Below, one piece after another: positions 27,522-36,813 of a DNA stretch of 64,000 nucleotides. Within the stretch, counting starts at the first letter, position 1, and every line of letters begins with the position of its first letter. Source of the stretch: Paucihalobacter ruber (lineage in GTDB: Bacteria; Bacteroidota; Bacteroidia; Flavobacteriales; Flavobacteriaceae); the NCBI RefSeq assembly GCF_006494535.1, contig NZ_VHIQ01000002.1, positions 248,001 through 312,000 on the forward strand. Direction: 5' to 3'. Made by a program: the position numbers and the translations under genes. The notes under the pieces were generated by a model, which worked only from the letters and a program-made list of their open reading frames with translations, searched no databases and had not been told where the DNA came from.

Positions 27522-27971
27522 ATGAGTAACATAAGACTTACCAAATCATTTTCATTTGAAACCGGACACGCACTTTATGGCTACGATGGCAAGTGCAAAA
27601 ACATTCACGGACATAGCTACAAGTTATATGTAACGGTTATTGGCGAACCAATATCAGATTCGGGAAATGTTAAATACGGCATGGTAATAGATTTTGGCGA
27701 CCTAAAAAAAATTGTAAAAGAAGAAATTGTAGATGTTTTTGATCATGCCACAGTTTTTAATAAAAATACACCGCACTTTGAGTTAGCTATGGAATTAAAA
27801 ACCAGAGGCCATAATGTACTATTAGTTGATTATCAACCAACCAGTGAAATGATGGTAATTGATTTTGCTCAAAAAATTCAGCGATTATTACCACAACATA
27901 TACAGCTTCATTCTTTAAAACTTCAAGAAACTGAAACCAGTTTTGCTGAGTGGCACGCAGCCGATAATTAA
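27522..27971 (+). CDS. queD: 6-carboxytetrahydropterin synthase (QueD/PTPS family)
   Basis: Makes 6-carboxytetrahydropterin, the second step of queuosine precursor synthesis. Zinc ligands are the histidines of ETGHAL and NIHGHSY, with the catalytic cysteine in GKCKN just before. A C-terminal ETETSFAEWH fits the family. Length (149) is slightly above E. coli QueD. A eukaryote-like pyruvoyl tetrahydropterin synthase activity is the alternative. No other queuosine genes are nearby. Confidence 0.88.
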   Translation: MSNIRLTKSFSFETGHALYGYDGKCKNIHGHSYKLYVTVIGEPISDSGNVKYGMVIDFGDLKKIVKEEIVDVFDHATVFNKNTPHFELAMELKTRGHNVLLVDYQPTSEMMVIDFAQKIQRLLPQHIQLHSLKLQETETSFAEWHAADN

Positions 27972-28058
27972 ATTGTATAAATTTATTGGATTTATTTTTC
28001 GGCTCAATGCGGTAAATCTAAACTAAGACCTTATCACAAACTTCATTATATTTACCAT

Positions 28059-28811
28059 GTGAATGTACCAAAGGGTAAATACATCTATTTCGCATCCGAT
28101 AATCATTTGGGCGCACCAACACCTCAGGCATCATTGCCCAGAGAGCAAAAGTTTGTGGCTTGGTTAGACGCGGTGAAATCAGACGCAGCGGCCATTTTTT
28201 TACTCGGTGATTTATTCGATTTTTGGTTTGAATACAAAACGGTTGTACCAAAGGGTTTTACACGTGTTTTAGGTAAACTTGCCGAAATATCGGATGCCGG
28301 AATACCCCTTTATTTCTTTGTTGGCAACCACGACTTGTGGATGAAAGATTATTTCAAAACCGAATTAAATATTCCTGTCTATCACGAACCACAGGTGTTT
28401 ACTTTTAATGACAAACAATTTTTTATAGGTCATGGCGACGGTTTGGGCCCTGGAGACAAAGGTTACAAACGCATGAAGAAATTGTTTACCAATCCCGTCT
28501 CAAAATGGTTATTTAGATGGCTACATCCCGATATTGGCATGCGCCTGGGCCACTATTTTTCTGTAAAGAACAAGCTGATTTCGGGTGATGAAGATGCCAA
28601 GTTTTTAGGCGAAGACAACGAATGGCTAGTTCAGTACTGTAAGCGTAAACTTGAAACCAAACACTTTGATTATTTTGTTTTTGGGCATCGTCATTTACCT
28701 TTAGAGATTCAACTAAATGAAAAATCTACTTACATCAATTTAGGCGACTGGATACAGCACTACACCTATGCCGTTTTTGATGGTGAAAATCTTCAGCTAA
28801 AAAAGTATTAG
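28059..28811 (+). CDS. lpxH: UDP-2,3-diacylglucosamine diphosphatase (GTG start)
   Basis: Calcineurin-like phosphoesterase that cleaves UDP-2,3-diacylglucosamine to lipid X in lipid A synthesis. The metal-binding motifs are FASDNHLGAP, LLGDLFDFWFEY, FVGNHDLW, GHGDGLGPGD and FGHRHLPLEI. The start is GTG at 28059 (MNVPKGKYIYFASD): the ATG two bases earlier is out of frame and meets a stop at once, and no in-frame ATG lies upstream. Length (250) fits. The stop is 2 bp from the convergent MFS gene. Confidence 0.9.
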   Translation: MNVPKGKYIYFASDNHLGAPTPQASLPREQKFVAWLDAVKSDAAAIFLLGDLFDFWFEYKTVVPKGFTRVLGKLAEISDAGIPLYFFVGNHDLWMKDYFKTELNIPVYHEPQVFTFNDKQFFIGHGDGLGPGDKGYKRMKKLFTNPVSKWLFRWLHPDIGMRLGHYFSVKNKLISGDEDAKFLGEDNEWLVQYCKRKLETKHFDYFVFGHRHLPLEIQLNEKSTYINLGDWIQHYTYAVFDGENLQLKKY

Positions 28812-28813
28812 TT

Positions 28814-30085
28814 CTAGTCTTTTTGGTGGTCTTCGAGGTCTTTGGTTAAATCTAATTTTCTAAACGCCGGAGACACAATGCCCGTAGTTATTACCGTAAG
28901 TAGCGTCATCGTTCCACCAAAAACAACTGCTGTTACCGTTCCCATCCATTTGGCAGTAATGCCACTTTCAAAAGCCCCCAACTCGTTTGAAGAACCAACA
29001 AACATAGAGTTTACTGACGACACGCGACCGCGCATATGATCGGGTGTTTTAATTTGTAATATGGTTTGCCTAATGACCATTGAAACGCCATCGGTTACAC
29101 CGCTAAAAAACAAGGCTACTACAGAGACCCAAAATATGGTTGAAACTCCAAAGACAATAATACAAACCCCAAAACCAAATACCGCGGCTAATAATTTAAT
29201 TCCTGCTTTTTTACTTATAGATAAGTAAGCTGTTGCCAACATTGTTAAAAAGGCACCAACAGCCGGGGCTGCTCTTAAAACACCAAAACCTTCGGGACCA
29301 ACTTTTAAAATATCTTGAGCATAAATTGGTAATAAGGCAACAGCACCACCAAACAACACGGCTACCATATCTAAGGTAATAGCGCCTAAAATGGCCTTAG
29401 TTTTAAAAACAAAATTGAGACCTTCCTTTAAACTTTGAAAAACCGGTTCGCCAATTTTTGGATTTAGAATTGGTTTGCGTTTAATCTTCTGAAGAATTAA
29501 AAAAGATAAACTCACCAAGCCAAATACCACCATGAGCGTATGATGCACACCAAACCAGTTAATAAACAATCCGGCAGTTGCCGGACCTAAAACTGATGCC
29601 ATTTGCCAGGTTGAACTACTCCAGGTAGCGGCATTGGGATAAATTCTCTTCGGAACAATTAAGGCTACCAGCGAAAAAATGGTTGGCCCGAAAAACGACC
29701 GTAAAAATCCGCCAAAAAAAACCAATCCGTAAATGGCGTATAATATATGTTGGGTAGACCAACTTTCGGTAACTTCTGGCGAAGTAATCCAGAATAAACC
29801 AAAACTTATTAACGAAAAAAGCGCAATACACAAGGCCAGTAAATTTCGTTTTTCGCGCTGGTCTACAATATGGCCTGCAAACAGCGCCATAGATAATGCC
29901 GGAATTATTTCCATCAAGCCAATTAATCCCAATGATAGCGGATCTTTTGTAAGAGAATACACCTGCCACTCAATCACAATAAACTGCATACTCCAGCCGA
30001 ACACCAGTGCAAATCTAACTAATAAAAAAATGTTGAATTCCTTAATGCGTAGCGCTGCGTAAGGATCGTTTTTGGGTGCAGACAT
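28814..30085 (-). CDS. MFS transporter (EntS-like exporter group)
   Basis: A 423-residue major facilitator with about 12 membrane helices. The loop after helices 2-3 reads GHIVDQREKRN, a variant of the MFS signature, and the overall layout resembles the EntS-like exporters (MFS_3). PNAATWSSSTWQMASVLGPA is typical of the central part. The substrate is unknown. A promoter with both -33 and -7 elements lies upstream. Confidence 0.85.
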   Translation of the reverse strand: MSAPKNDPYAALRIKEFNIFLLVRFALVFGWSMQFIVIEWQVYSLTKDPLSLGLIGLMEIIPALSMALFAGHIVDQREKRNLLALCIALFSLISFGLFWITSPEVTESWSTQHILYAIYGLVFFGGFLRSFFGPTIFSLVALIVPKRIYPNAATWSSSTWQMASVLGPATAGLFINWFGVHHTLMVVFGLVSLSFLILQKIKRKPILNPKIGEPVFQSLKEGLNFVFKTKAILGAITLDMVAVLFGGAVALLPIYAQDILKVGPEGFGVLRAAPAVGAFLTMLATAYLSISKKAGIKLLAAVFGFGVCIIVFGVSTIFWVSVVALFFSGVTDGVSMVIRQTILQIKTPDHMRGRVSSVNSMFVGSSNELGAFESGITAKWMGTVTAVVFGGTMTLLTVITTGIVSPAFRKLDLTKDLEDHQKD

Positions 30086-30124
30086 TTAGTTTAATAAAGG
30101 ATTAGCCAAGCTTATTAATAGGCA

Positions 30125-30157
30125 CAAATTTATGGAAGATTGGTTAGTAACTTTCAA
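30125..30157 (-). promoter_or_regulatory. Candidate promoter TTG-N22-TAAATTTG for the MFS gene
   Basis: On the minus strand TTG (30157-30155) and TAAATTTG (30132-30125) are separated by 22 bp, within the known 17-23 bp range, about 40 bp before the ATG. Confidence 0.6.
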
Positions 30158-30170
30158 ATTTAGTGTCATT

Positions 30171-31868
30171 TTAAAACGATTCTTTAATATCCCTCAATTT
30201 CAACTGTAAGCTTACATTACCATTCCAATGATTTTCATCGATACTGTAAACGGCGTTAAATAATTTTTTGTCATTAATTAAATCGAATTTATCACCTAAA
30301 CTAAATCCTATTCCAACAATATTTGGCGCATTGGGTTGCCTAACAGTAACGCGCAAATGCTTGTCATCTTCACCTACACACTTGCCATAACCGGTATCTC
30401 TTAAATGTGTTGTCATAAACACCGGAATCATATTTCCAGGGCCAAAAGGAGCAAATTGTTTCAATATTCTATAGAATTTTGGCGTAATATCTGCCAGATG
30501 AATTTGCGCGTCAATTTTAATTTCTGGTGTGAGTAAGTTTCGGTCTATGGTTTTAGATACGGTATCTTCAAAGGCCTGTTTAAAAGCCTCGTAATTTTCC
30601 TCTTTAATCGTTAATCCTGCAGCGTATTTATGACCTCCAAATTGTTCTATAAATTCAGAACAAGCATCAATGGCATTATACACATCAAACCCGGAAACAG
30701 AACGCGCCGATGCCGCTAATTTATCTCCACTTTTAGTAAAAACAATGGTAGGCCTGTAATAGGTTTCGGTAAGTCTTGAGGCTACAATACCTATTACGCC
30801 TTTGTGCCAGCTTTCGTTATAAACAACGGTTGTTAAACGTTCTTGCTCGCCATCTACCTCAATTTGGATCAAAGCTTCTTGGGTAATTAATTGATCGGCT
30901 TCTTTTCTATCGGCATTAAAAGTTTCGATATCTATGGCAAACTTAATCGCTTCGTTATAATCCTGTTCCATGAGCAAGGTGACTGCATGGTTGCCGTGTT
31001 TCATTCTTCCTGCTGCATTAATTCGGGGCGCGATGATAAAAACTACATCGGTAATATTGAGTTCTTCTTTTTTAATTTGTTGAATAATGGCCTTAAATCC
31101 TGGGCGAGGATTGCTGTTGATGACTTGCAGACCAAAATAAGCCAACGCTCTGTTCTCGCCGGTAACCGGAACAATATCGGCACCTATGGCCGTAGCTAAT
31201 AAATCGAGATATTCGGTTAAATCTTCGGGTGTTTGTCCTTGATTTTCTGCTAAGGCCTGTACCAACTTAAAACCAACACCACAACCGCATAGTTCCTTAT
31301 AAGGATAATCGCAATCGGGTCTTTTAGGATCTAAAACAGCAACGGCATTAGGAATTTCGTCGCCCGGCCGGTGGTGATCGCAAATAATAAAATCAATGTC
31401 TTTTTCATTGGCATATGCTACTTTATCGATGGCCTTAATACCACAATCCAAGGCAATTATTAAAGAGAAATTATTATCGTGTGCAAAATCAATACCTGCG
31501 TAAGAAACACCGTATCCTTCGGCATATCTATCGGGAATGTAGGTGGCAACTTGGGTAGTTCGGGTTTTGAGGTAGCTTGCCATTAAGGCCACAGCGGTGG
31601 TACCGTCTACATCATAATCGCCATACACCAAAATGTTTTCGTTGTTATTTAAAGCTTGTTCAATGCGTTGTACTGCCTTGTCCATATCTTTCATCAAATA
31701 TGGATTATGTAAATCTTTTAGGCTTGGTCTAAAAAATTTTCTGGCGTCCTCATAAGTTTCAATACCGCGCTGTATCAATAAAGTTGCCACAAAATCGTCT
31801 ACTTGTAGCGCTTCTTTGAGAGCTTCAACTTTGTCTATCGGCAGTTTTGGTTTTAGAGTCCAGCGCAT
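30171..31868 (-). CDS. recJ: Single-stranded-DNA-specific exonuclease RecJ
   Basis: 5'-3' single-strand DNA exonuclease for recombination and mismatch repair. The DHH phosphoesterase motifs are present: VYGDYDVDGTTAVA, IIALDCGIKAID and FIICDHHRPGDEIP. The DHHA1 and OB parts follow, with WHKGVIGIVASRL and FGGHKYAAGLTI. Length (565) is normal. It lies 21 bp downstream of osmC on the same strand, and a TAAGTTTG box at 31882-31889 could give it its own start. Confidence 0.95.
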   Translation of the reverse strand: MRWTLKPKLPIDKVEALKEALQVDDFVATLLIQRGIETYEDARKFFRPSLKDLHNPYLMKDMDKAVQRIEQALNNNENILVYGDYDVDGTTAVALMASYLKTRTTQVATYIPDRYAEGYGVSYAGIDFAHDNNFSLIIALDCGIKAIDKVAYANEKDIDFIICDHHRPGDEIPNAVAVLDPKRPDCDYPYKELCGCGVGFKLVQALAENQGQTPEDLTEYLDLLATAIGADIVPVTGENRALAYFGLQVINSNPRPGFKAIIQQIKKEELNITDVVFIIAPRINAAGRMKHGNHAVTLLMEQDYNEAIKFAIDIETFNADRKEADQLITQEALIQIEVDGEQERLTTVVYNESWHKGVIGIVASRLTETYYRPTIVFTKSGDKLAASARSVSGFDVYNAIDACSEFIEQFGGHKYAAGLTIKEENYEAFKQAFEDTVSKTIDRNLLTPEIKIDAQIHLADITPKFYRILKQFAPFGPGNMIPVFMTTHLRDTGYGKCVGEDDKHLRVTVRQPNAPNIVGIGFSLGDKFDLINDKKLFNAVYSIDENHWNGNVSLQLKLRDIKESF

Positions 31869-31889
31869 TATTTAAAAAATTCAAACTTA

Positions 31890-32309
31890 TTAATGAAAGT
31901 GAATAGACGTTTTAATTGTAGCAAAGCGTCTGAACATCTCCATAACTCCACAGTATTTTTCAATTGAAAGATTAACGGCCTTATCAATTTTAGCGGGCTC
32001 TAAATTATTGCCGTAAAAGTGATATTCAACCTCAACCGTGTGGTAATATTTTGGATGTTCATCGGTGAGATGACCTTTGGTAACTATTTTGAATTTTTCA
32101 GGTTGGGCTTTCATTTTTTCCAAGATTGAAACCACATCTAAACCGGAGCAACCGGCAAGCGAAGTTAACATCATAGCCTTAGGCGAAAGACCTTGGCGCT
32201 CCTGCCCTTCAACATCGGTATCTATTTTAACGGTTTTTCCGCTCGGGTTATCAGATTCAAACTGAACGCCGCCTTCCCAAACTGTTGTAACTATATGAGA
32301 CATATCCAT
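31890..32309 (-). CDS. OsmC/Ohr family protein
   Basis: A 139-residue thiol peroxidase-type protein that reduces organic hydroperoxides in characterised relatives. The two reactive cysteines are visible in LAGCSGLDVVSIL and KYCGVMEMF. The start may be the ATG at 32309 or the one at 32303. It faces away from a CMD/AhpD-type gene that also carries a CxxC pair, so the two divergent genes may form a redox pair; this is inference. Confidence 0.85.
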   Translation of the reverse strand: MDMSHIVTTVWEGGVQFESDNPSGKTVKIDTDVEGQERQGLSPKAMMLTSLAGCSGLDVVSILEKMKAQPEKFKIVTKGHLTDEHPKYYHTVEVEYHFYGNNLEPAKIDKAVNLSIEKYCGVMEMFRRFATIKTSIHFH

Positions 32310-32332
32310 TTATTTTTTGTTTCTTGTAACTT

Positions 32333-32340
32333 CAAAAATA
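32333..32340 (-). promoter_or_regulatory. Candidate -7 box TATTTTTG for osmC-type gene
   Basis: Minus-strand TAnnTTTG match 23 bp before the ATG at 32309, in the 45-bp divergent gap. Confidence 0.45.
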
Positions 32341-32354
32341 CAAAATTTATTACC

Positions 32355-32945
32355 ATGCCATTAGTAAATCCGTTATCTGCTCAACACGATTTAGAAACCA
32401 AAAAGTTAGCTGAATTTTTTAACGAAACCCTCGGATTTTGTCCCAACTCGGTTTTAACCATGCAACATAGGCCAGCCATTTCAAAAGCATTTATCAACTT
32501 GAATAAAGCGGTCATGCAAAACGATGGTGGTGTGACTTCTGCCTTAAAAAGGATGATAGCCTGGGTAAGTAGCAATGCAACCGGCTGCAGATATTGCCAA
32601 GCACATGCCATTAGAGCCGCCGAGCGCTATGGCGCCGAACAAGAACAGTTAGACCATGTTTGGGAATACAGAACACATCCTGCTTTTTCTGAAGCCGAAA
32701 GAGCGGCACTTGATTTTAGTCTTGCGGCTAGTCAAATTCCGAATGCGGTGAATGAACAAATAAAAACCGAACTCTATAAATATTGGGATGAAGGCGAAAT
32801 TGTAGAAATGTTAGGTGTTATTTCGCTTTTTGGGTTTTTAAATCGCTGGAACGATAGCATGGGAACAACGCTCGAAGACGATGCTATTGAAAGTGGCGAT
32901 AAATATCTTGGTAAACATGGATGGAACAAAGGGAAACACCTATAA
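32355..32945 (+). CDS. Carboxymuconolactone decarboxylase / AhpD-like protein
   Basis: All-helical AhpD-like protein of 196 residues with the redox pair in TGCRYCQAHAIRAAERYG (CxxC followed by His). Such proteins act as peroxidase partners or decarboxylases. I start at the ATG at 32355 (MPLVNPLSAQHDLE); the open frame extends 54 codons further upstream, but that part is antisense to the OsmC gene and unlike the family. It is divergent from the OsmC gene and convergent with rsmI. Confidence 0.84.
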   Translation: MPLVNPLSAQHDLETKKLAEFFNETLGFCPNSVLTMQHRPAISKAFINLNKAVMQNDGGVTSALKRMIAWVSSNATGCRYCQAHAIRAAERYGAEQEQLDHVWEYRTHPAFSEAERAALDFSLAASQIPNAVNEQIKTELYKYWDEGEIVEMLGVISLFGFLNRWNDSMGTTLEDDAIESGDKYLGKHGWNKGKHL

Positions 32946-32975
32946 AATTTTAATTGACATCAATACAAAAGAATA

Positions 32976-33647
32976 TTATGTCCTTCCAGCTACTATAATC
33001 ACAATTTCACCTTTAGGTGGTTTGTTGGTGTAATAGTCTAAAACTTGTTTAGCTGTACCTCGGACCGTTTCTTCGTATAGTTTGGTAAGTTCTCTTGATA
33101 CCGACAATTGGCGTTCTTCACCAAAATATTCGCAAAAGTTGGCAAGGGTTTTAATGAGTTTATGCGGGCTTTCATAAAAAACCATCGTTCTGGTTTCTTC
33201 CGCCAGTAGTTGAAGTCGGGTTTGACGACCTTTTTTTACAGGTAAAAACCCTTCAAAAACAAATTTATCGCACGGTAATCCGCTATTAACTAAAGCCGGG
33301 ACAAATGCGGTTGCTCCGGGTAAACATTCAACATCAATTTGTTGCTCAACACAAGCTCTGGTTAATAAAAATCCGGGGTCTGAAATGGCAGGTGTACCGG
33401 CATCACTAATTAAGGCAATGGTATTTCCGCTTTTTAATTTTGAAATTAAAGTGTCGACCGTTTTATGCTCGTTATGCATATGGTGCGATTGCATTGGTGT
33501 ACCAATTTCGTAGTGCTTTAATAGTTTTCCTGAAGTACGGGTGTCTTCGGCAAGAATTAAATCTACACTTTTTAAAACTTCAAGCGCTCTTAAGGTAATA
33601 TCTTTAAGATTTCCTATGGGTGTTGGTACCAGGTATAGCTTGCTCAT
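32976..33647 (-). CDS. rsmI: 16S rRNA (cytidine1402-2'-O)-methyltransferase
   Basis: SAM-dependent tetrapyrrole-methylase-fold enzyme that methylates C1402 of 16S rRNA in the decoding centre. The motifs VPTPIGNLKDITLRAL, LAEDTRTSGKLLKHY and ALISDAGTPAISDPGFLL are diagnostic. Its 223 residues are short relative to E. coli RsmI (about 286), with the C-terminal extension absent, as usual in Bacteroidetes. A hypothetical gene lies 41 bp upstream on the same strand. Confidence 0.93.
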   Translation of the reverse strand: MSKLYLVPTPIGNLKDITLRALEVLKSVDLILAEDTRTSGKLLKHYEIGTPMQSHHMHNEHKTVDTLISKLKSGNTIALISDAGTPAISDPGFLLTRACVEQQIDVECLPGATAFVPALVNSGLPCDKFVFEGFLPVKKGRQTRLQLLAEETRTMVFYESPHKLIKTLANFCEYFGEERQLSVSRELTKLYEETVRGTAKQVLDYYTNKPPKGEIVIIVAGRT

Positions 33648-33688
33648 GAGTTAAAATAGTAAAGAGATCATTGCAAAGAAATAACTTC

Positions 33689-34408
33689 TTAATTAAATTT
33701 ATTTTCAATGAGTTGCATCAATCGCTCTTCAAATTCTTCTTTCCCGGTCCAATTGTAATCGGGTTTTACAATATTATGTATAAAATTAATGGCTTCTTCT
33801 TTGGAAGTTGAGGTGTTTAGTTGTGATAAAACTCTTTCAAAATCTTCGGCTTTGCCTTCAAAAAGTTTATTAATGAACGCTATTTTATCATTAAGTCCAA
33901 CTTTTATAATTTTTGGTTTTAACTGGTCGTTAAGGGATTTTTTATTTTGATTTTTTTCGCTAACAGGTTCAAATTCGGGTATTTGATCAAATCCGGCTGT
34001 GATTTCTTCAAAATCGTTTTTAATTCTGGTTTCCGAGAAACCAAACAAGGTATCTACTTGCTGGGTTTCGTGTGGCATTTGCGACACCAGATCTTTTATT
34101 TTTTCCATTACGGGCTCCATAATGCCATCATCTTCAACTTCATCTACATTAATATACGTTTTGTCTTCAACCTCAATATTATCACTTACCTGATTATTAA
34201 AAGCCGAATCTAACATCCCAAAAAAGGATGAATCGCTTCCAATCGTTGGCAAGTCGCCTTCAAAGTTTTGTTCAGCAAACTTTAAAACTGTAAGTTTTTC
34301 ATACAACTGTGCTACTTCGCTGTGCATTTTTACAACATCTTCTTTTCCTTTTAGTTTTAGAATCCGATGTGCAATACTTATCAATTCTGATTCTAATTTC
34401 TTTTTCAT
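33689..34408 (-). CDS. Conserved hypothetical protein
   Basis: Not recognised beyond resemblance to uncharacterised Bacteroidetes proteins. The 239 residues are soluble and acidic. A helical N-terminal part (ELISIAHRILKLKGKED, about 5-45) is followed by a low-complexity acidic middle (about 55-160) and a helical C-terminal part (LNDKIAFINKLFEG to the end) that may be the conserved domain. The start is the ATG at 34408; a TTG three codons upstream is possible. It is placed between rsmI and the divergent tdk. Confidence 0.65.
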   Translation of the reverse strand: MKKKLESELISIAHRILKLKGKEDVVKMHSEVAQLYEKLTVLKFAEQNFEGDLPTIGSDSSFFGMLDSAFNNQVSDNIEVEDKTYINVDEVEDDGIMEPVMEKIKDLVSQMPHETQQVDTLFGFSETRIKNDFEEITAGFDQIPEFEPVSEKNQNKKSLNDQLKPKIIKVGLNDKIAFINKLFEGKAEDFERVLSQLNTSTSKEEAINFIHNIVKPDYNWTGKEEFEERLMQLIENKFN

Positions 34409-34498
34409 CTTTTCCAATTTAAACTTTTGTTTTTTACTATTTTTATGCCACCTTTAGGCAAACGAAAAACGCCACGAATTTAGTGTTAAAAGTACAAA

Positions 34499-35146
34499 AT
34501 GTTTCTCGAAAATACTGTTAATCATAAAGAACAATTTGGTTGGATTGAGGTGATATGCGGCTCAATGTTCTCCGGAAAAACCGAAGAATTGATACGCAGG
34601 TTAAAGCGTGCGCAGTTTGCTCGGCAAAAAGTTGAAATTTTTAAACCGGCAATAGATGTGCGTTACGACGAGCAAAAAGTAGTGTCTCATGATGATAACG
34701 AAATTAGATCTACACCGGTACCAGCGGCCGCTAATATTCCTATTTTGGCCGATGGCTGCGATGTGGTTGGCATAGATGAAGCCCAGTTTTTTGATGACGA
34801 AATTATACGTGTATGCAACGACCTTGCCAACAAAGGTGTAAGGGTAATTGTTGCGGGGTTGGATATGGATTTTAAAGGCAATCCGTTTGGTCCAATGCCC
34901 TACCTCATGGCCACAGCCGAATATGTAACGAAAGTGCACGCCATATGCACCCGCACAGGTAATTTGGCACAATACAGCTATAGAAAAACCAACAACAACG
35001 ATTTGGTAATGTTGGGCGAAGTAGATGAGTATGAGCCATTAAGCAGAGGCGCTTTTTACAAGGCTATGCAACGCGATAAAATTAGGAATCTGAAAGTAAC
35101 AGATCCCGAAGAAGTGATTTCAAAACCCGGTAAAACCGATGTCTAA
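34499..35146 (+). CDS. tdk: Thymidine kinase
   Basis: Type II thymidine kinase that phosphorylates thymidine for salvage. The P-loop is GSMFSGKTEELIRR, the magnesium site GIDEAQFFDD, and the lasso region AICTRTGNLAQYSYRK binds thymidine. Only one cysteine is seen in the segment that normally holds a zinc CxxC pair (CTRTG in place of CxxCG), a pattern I associate with Bacteroidetes enzymes. Length (215) is normal. Its end overlaps alr by 8 bp. Confidence 0.95.
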   Translation: MFLENTVNHKEQFGWIEVICGSMFSGKTEELIRRLKRAQFARQKVEIFKPAIDVRYDEQKVVSHDDNEIRSTPVPAAANIPILADGCDVVGIDEAQFFDDEIIRVCNDLANKGVRVIVAGLDMDFKGNPFGPMPYLMATAEYVTKVHAICTRTGNLAQYSYRKTNNNDLVMLGEVDEYEPLSRGAFYKAMQRDKIRNLKVTDPEEVISKPGKTDV

Positions 35147-36245
35147 AGTACTTGAAACAACTCTTGAAATTGATTTAAAAGCTTTAACTCATAATTTCAA
35201 TTATTTAAAATCTAAGCTCCGGCCAACAACAAAATTTTTAGGTGTAGTTAAAGCATTTGCTTATGGTAGCGATGCTGTAGAAGTCGCTAAACATTTGCAG
35301 CATTTAGGGGCAGATTATCTGGCCGTAGCCTATGTAAAAGAAGGTGTTGCATTAAGAGATGCCGGCGTTACTCTGCCTATTTTAGTATTGCATCCACAAC
35401 CTGTAAATTTCAAAACCCTCATAGATAGATGTCTCGAACCGAGCTTATACAGTTTTAAAGTTTTAAACGAATTTATAGAAATTTCTAAAAACTTAAATCA
35501 AAGTAATTATCCTGTTCACATTAAAATAAACACCGGATTAAACAGATTGGGATTTACGGCAGACGACATTGAAGCTGTTTCAGATAAAGCAAAAACCAAT
35601 GAAAGCATAAAAATAAAATCTGTTTTTTCACACTTAGCGGCCAGCGAAGATTTAAACGAATCTGAGTTTACTTTAAACCAAATCAGTCAGTTTAAATTAA
35701 TTGCTAAAAATTTCTCAGAGTTATTGGGATATCAACCATGGTTGCATATTTGTAATACATCAGGCGTGTTAAACTATCCCGAAGCTCATCTTGATATGGT
35801 AAGGTGCGGCATAAGCCTTTATGGTTTTGGAAATAACCCCAAATATGATCAATATCTTAAACCAATAGCTTCTTTAAAATCGGTGATATCTCAAATTCAT
35901 TTAATAAAAAAAGGAGAAAGTATTGGATACAACCGAGCACTCGTTGCCGAAAATGACATGAAAACTGCAACAATTCCTATTGGCCACGCCGATGGTCTTA
36001 GCAGAATTTACGGCAAAGGAAAGGGGTTTGTTTTTATCAATGACCAAAAAGCACCCATAGCAGGAAACGTTTGCATGGACATGATTATGGTAGATATTAC
36101 ACATATCAACTGTGACGAAGGTGATGAGGTGATTGTATTTGACAATAATCATACAGCAAATGATTTAGCTGCATCAACAGGGACTATTTCCTATGAAATT
36201 CTAACAGCAATTTCTAATCGTGTGAAAAGATGCTATATCAAATAA
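35139..36245 (+). CDS. alr: Alanine racemase
   Basis: PLP enzyme that makes D-alanine for peptidoglycan. The PLP lysine is in LGVVKAFAYGSDAVEVA (the usual KANAYG reads KAFAYG here), the catalytic tyrosine in GYNRALVAEND, and MVRCGISLYG is typical. The frame overlaps tdk by 8 bp (ATGTCTAA), implying translational coupling of two otherwise unrelated enzymes. Length (368) is standard. Confidence 0.95.
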   Translation: MSKVLETTLEIDLKALTHNFNYLKSKLRPTTKFLGVVKAFAYGSDAVEVAKHLQHLGADYLAVAYVKEGVALRDAGVTLPILVLHPQPVNFKTLIDRCLEPSLYSFKVLNEFIEISKNLNQSNYPVHIKINTGLNRLGFTADDIEAVSDKAKTNESIKIKSVFSHLAASEDLNESEFTLNQISQFKLIAKNFSELLGYQPWLHICNTSGVLNYPEAHLDMVRCGISLYGFGNNPKYDQYLKPIASLKSVISQIHLIKKGESIGYNRALVAENDMKTATIPIGHADGLSRIYGKGKGFVFINDQKAPIAGNVCMDMIMVDITHINCDEGDEVIVFDNNHTANDLAASTGTISYEILTAISNRVKRCYIK

Positions 36246-36315
36246 ATTGCCAATTGTAATGTTAACAAAATTTACTTAATTTGCAATTACAAATACTAAC
36301 TTAAATAACACTATT

Positions 36316-36717
36316 ATGCTTAAAGAATTCAAAGAATTTGCAATGAAAGGCAACTTGGTTGATATAGCCGTTGCTTTTGTAATGGGTGCCGCTTTTAACA
36401 AAGTGGTTACTTCTTTTACCGGTGGAATTGTTTCTCCCTTAGTAGGATTAATTTTTAATGCCGATTTCAAGGATTTAAAATACACTATTAAAGAAGGCGT
36501 AGCTAACGATGCGGGCGAAATTGTTGGAGAAGTCTCAGTACTTTACGGTGATTTTATTACCAATATTATTGATTTTGTCATCGTTGCATTTGTAATGTTT
36601 ATGATTATAAAAGGTATTAACCGAATGAAGAAAAAAGAAGAACCGGCACCGGAAGCACCAAAAGGTCCGTCTCAAGAAGAGCTTTTAGCAGAAATAAGAG
36701 ATTTACTCAAAAAATAA
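36316..36717 (+). CDS. mscL: Large-conductance mechanosensitive channel
   Basis: Pore that opens under membrane tension to relieve hypo-osmotic shock. The N-terminal helix and first transmembrane segment (FKEFAMKGNLVDIAVAFVMG, then AAFNKVVTSFTGGIVSP) are textbook MscL, with a second membrane helix (VIVAFVMFMIIKGINRMK) and a C-terminal amphipathic helix. Length (133) is normal. A terminator follows, so the gene is transcribed separately from asd. Confidence 0.96.
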   Translation: MLKEFKEFAMKGNLVDIAVAFVMGAAFNKVVTSFTGGIVSPLVGLIFNADFKDLKYTIKEGVANDAGEIVGEVSVLYGDFITNIIDFVIVAFVMFMIIKGINRMKKKEEPAPEAPKGPSQEELLAEIRDLLKK

Positions 36718-36738
36718 AACAATTGATAATATTAAGTT

Positions 36739-36768
36739 AAAGACCGCTTTTTAAGTGGTCTTTTTTTG
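36739..36768 (+). terminator. Terminator after mscL
   Basis: Eleven-bp stem (36739-36749 with 36753-36763, one G-U pair) running into T7. Its tail contains the -33 TTG proposed for asd. Confidence 0.85.
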
Positions 36769-36798
36769 TTTTATCAAATAAATTATTGGCTACTTTTG
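36766..36798 (+). promoter_or_regulatory. Candidate promoter TTG-N22-TACTTTTG for asd
   Basis: TTG at 36766-36768 and TACTTTTG at 36791-36798 are 22 bp apart, with the ATG at 36814. The -33 element overlaps the mscL terminator T run. Confidence 0.62.
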
Positions 36799-36813
36799 CA
36801 CAAATTTTTTGAT

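Noticed and set aside
28018-28251. 77-codon minus-strand frame over the lpxH start
   Set aside because: A shadow frame of lpxH with no recognisable motifs; lpxH has full family motifs across the same bases.
29616-29969. 117-codon minus-strand frame inside the MFS gene region
   Set aside because: Same-strand out-of-phase shadow of the MFS transporter, with no domain and a composition unlike real proteins.
32193-32354. 54-codon N-terminal extension of the AhpD-like protein
   Set aside because: It is antisense to the OsmC coding region, does not resemble the family, and the ATG at 32355 gives the expected N-terminus.
34601-34972. 123-codon frame antisense to tdk
   Set aside because: Lies wholly within tdk on the other strand and shows no family features.
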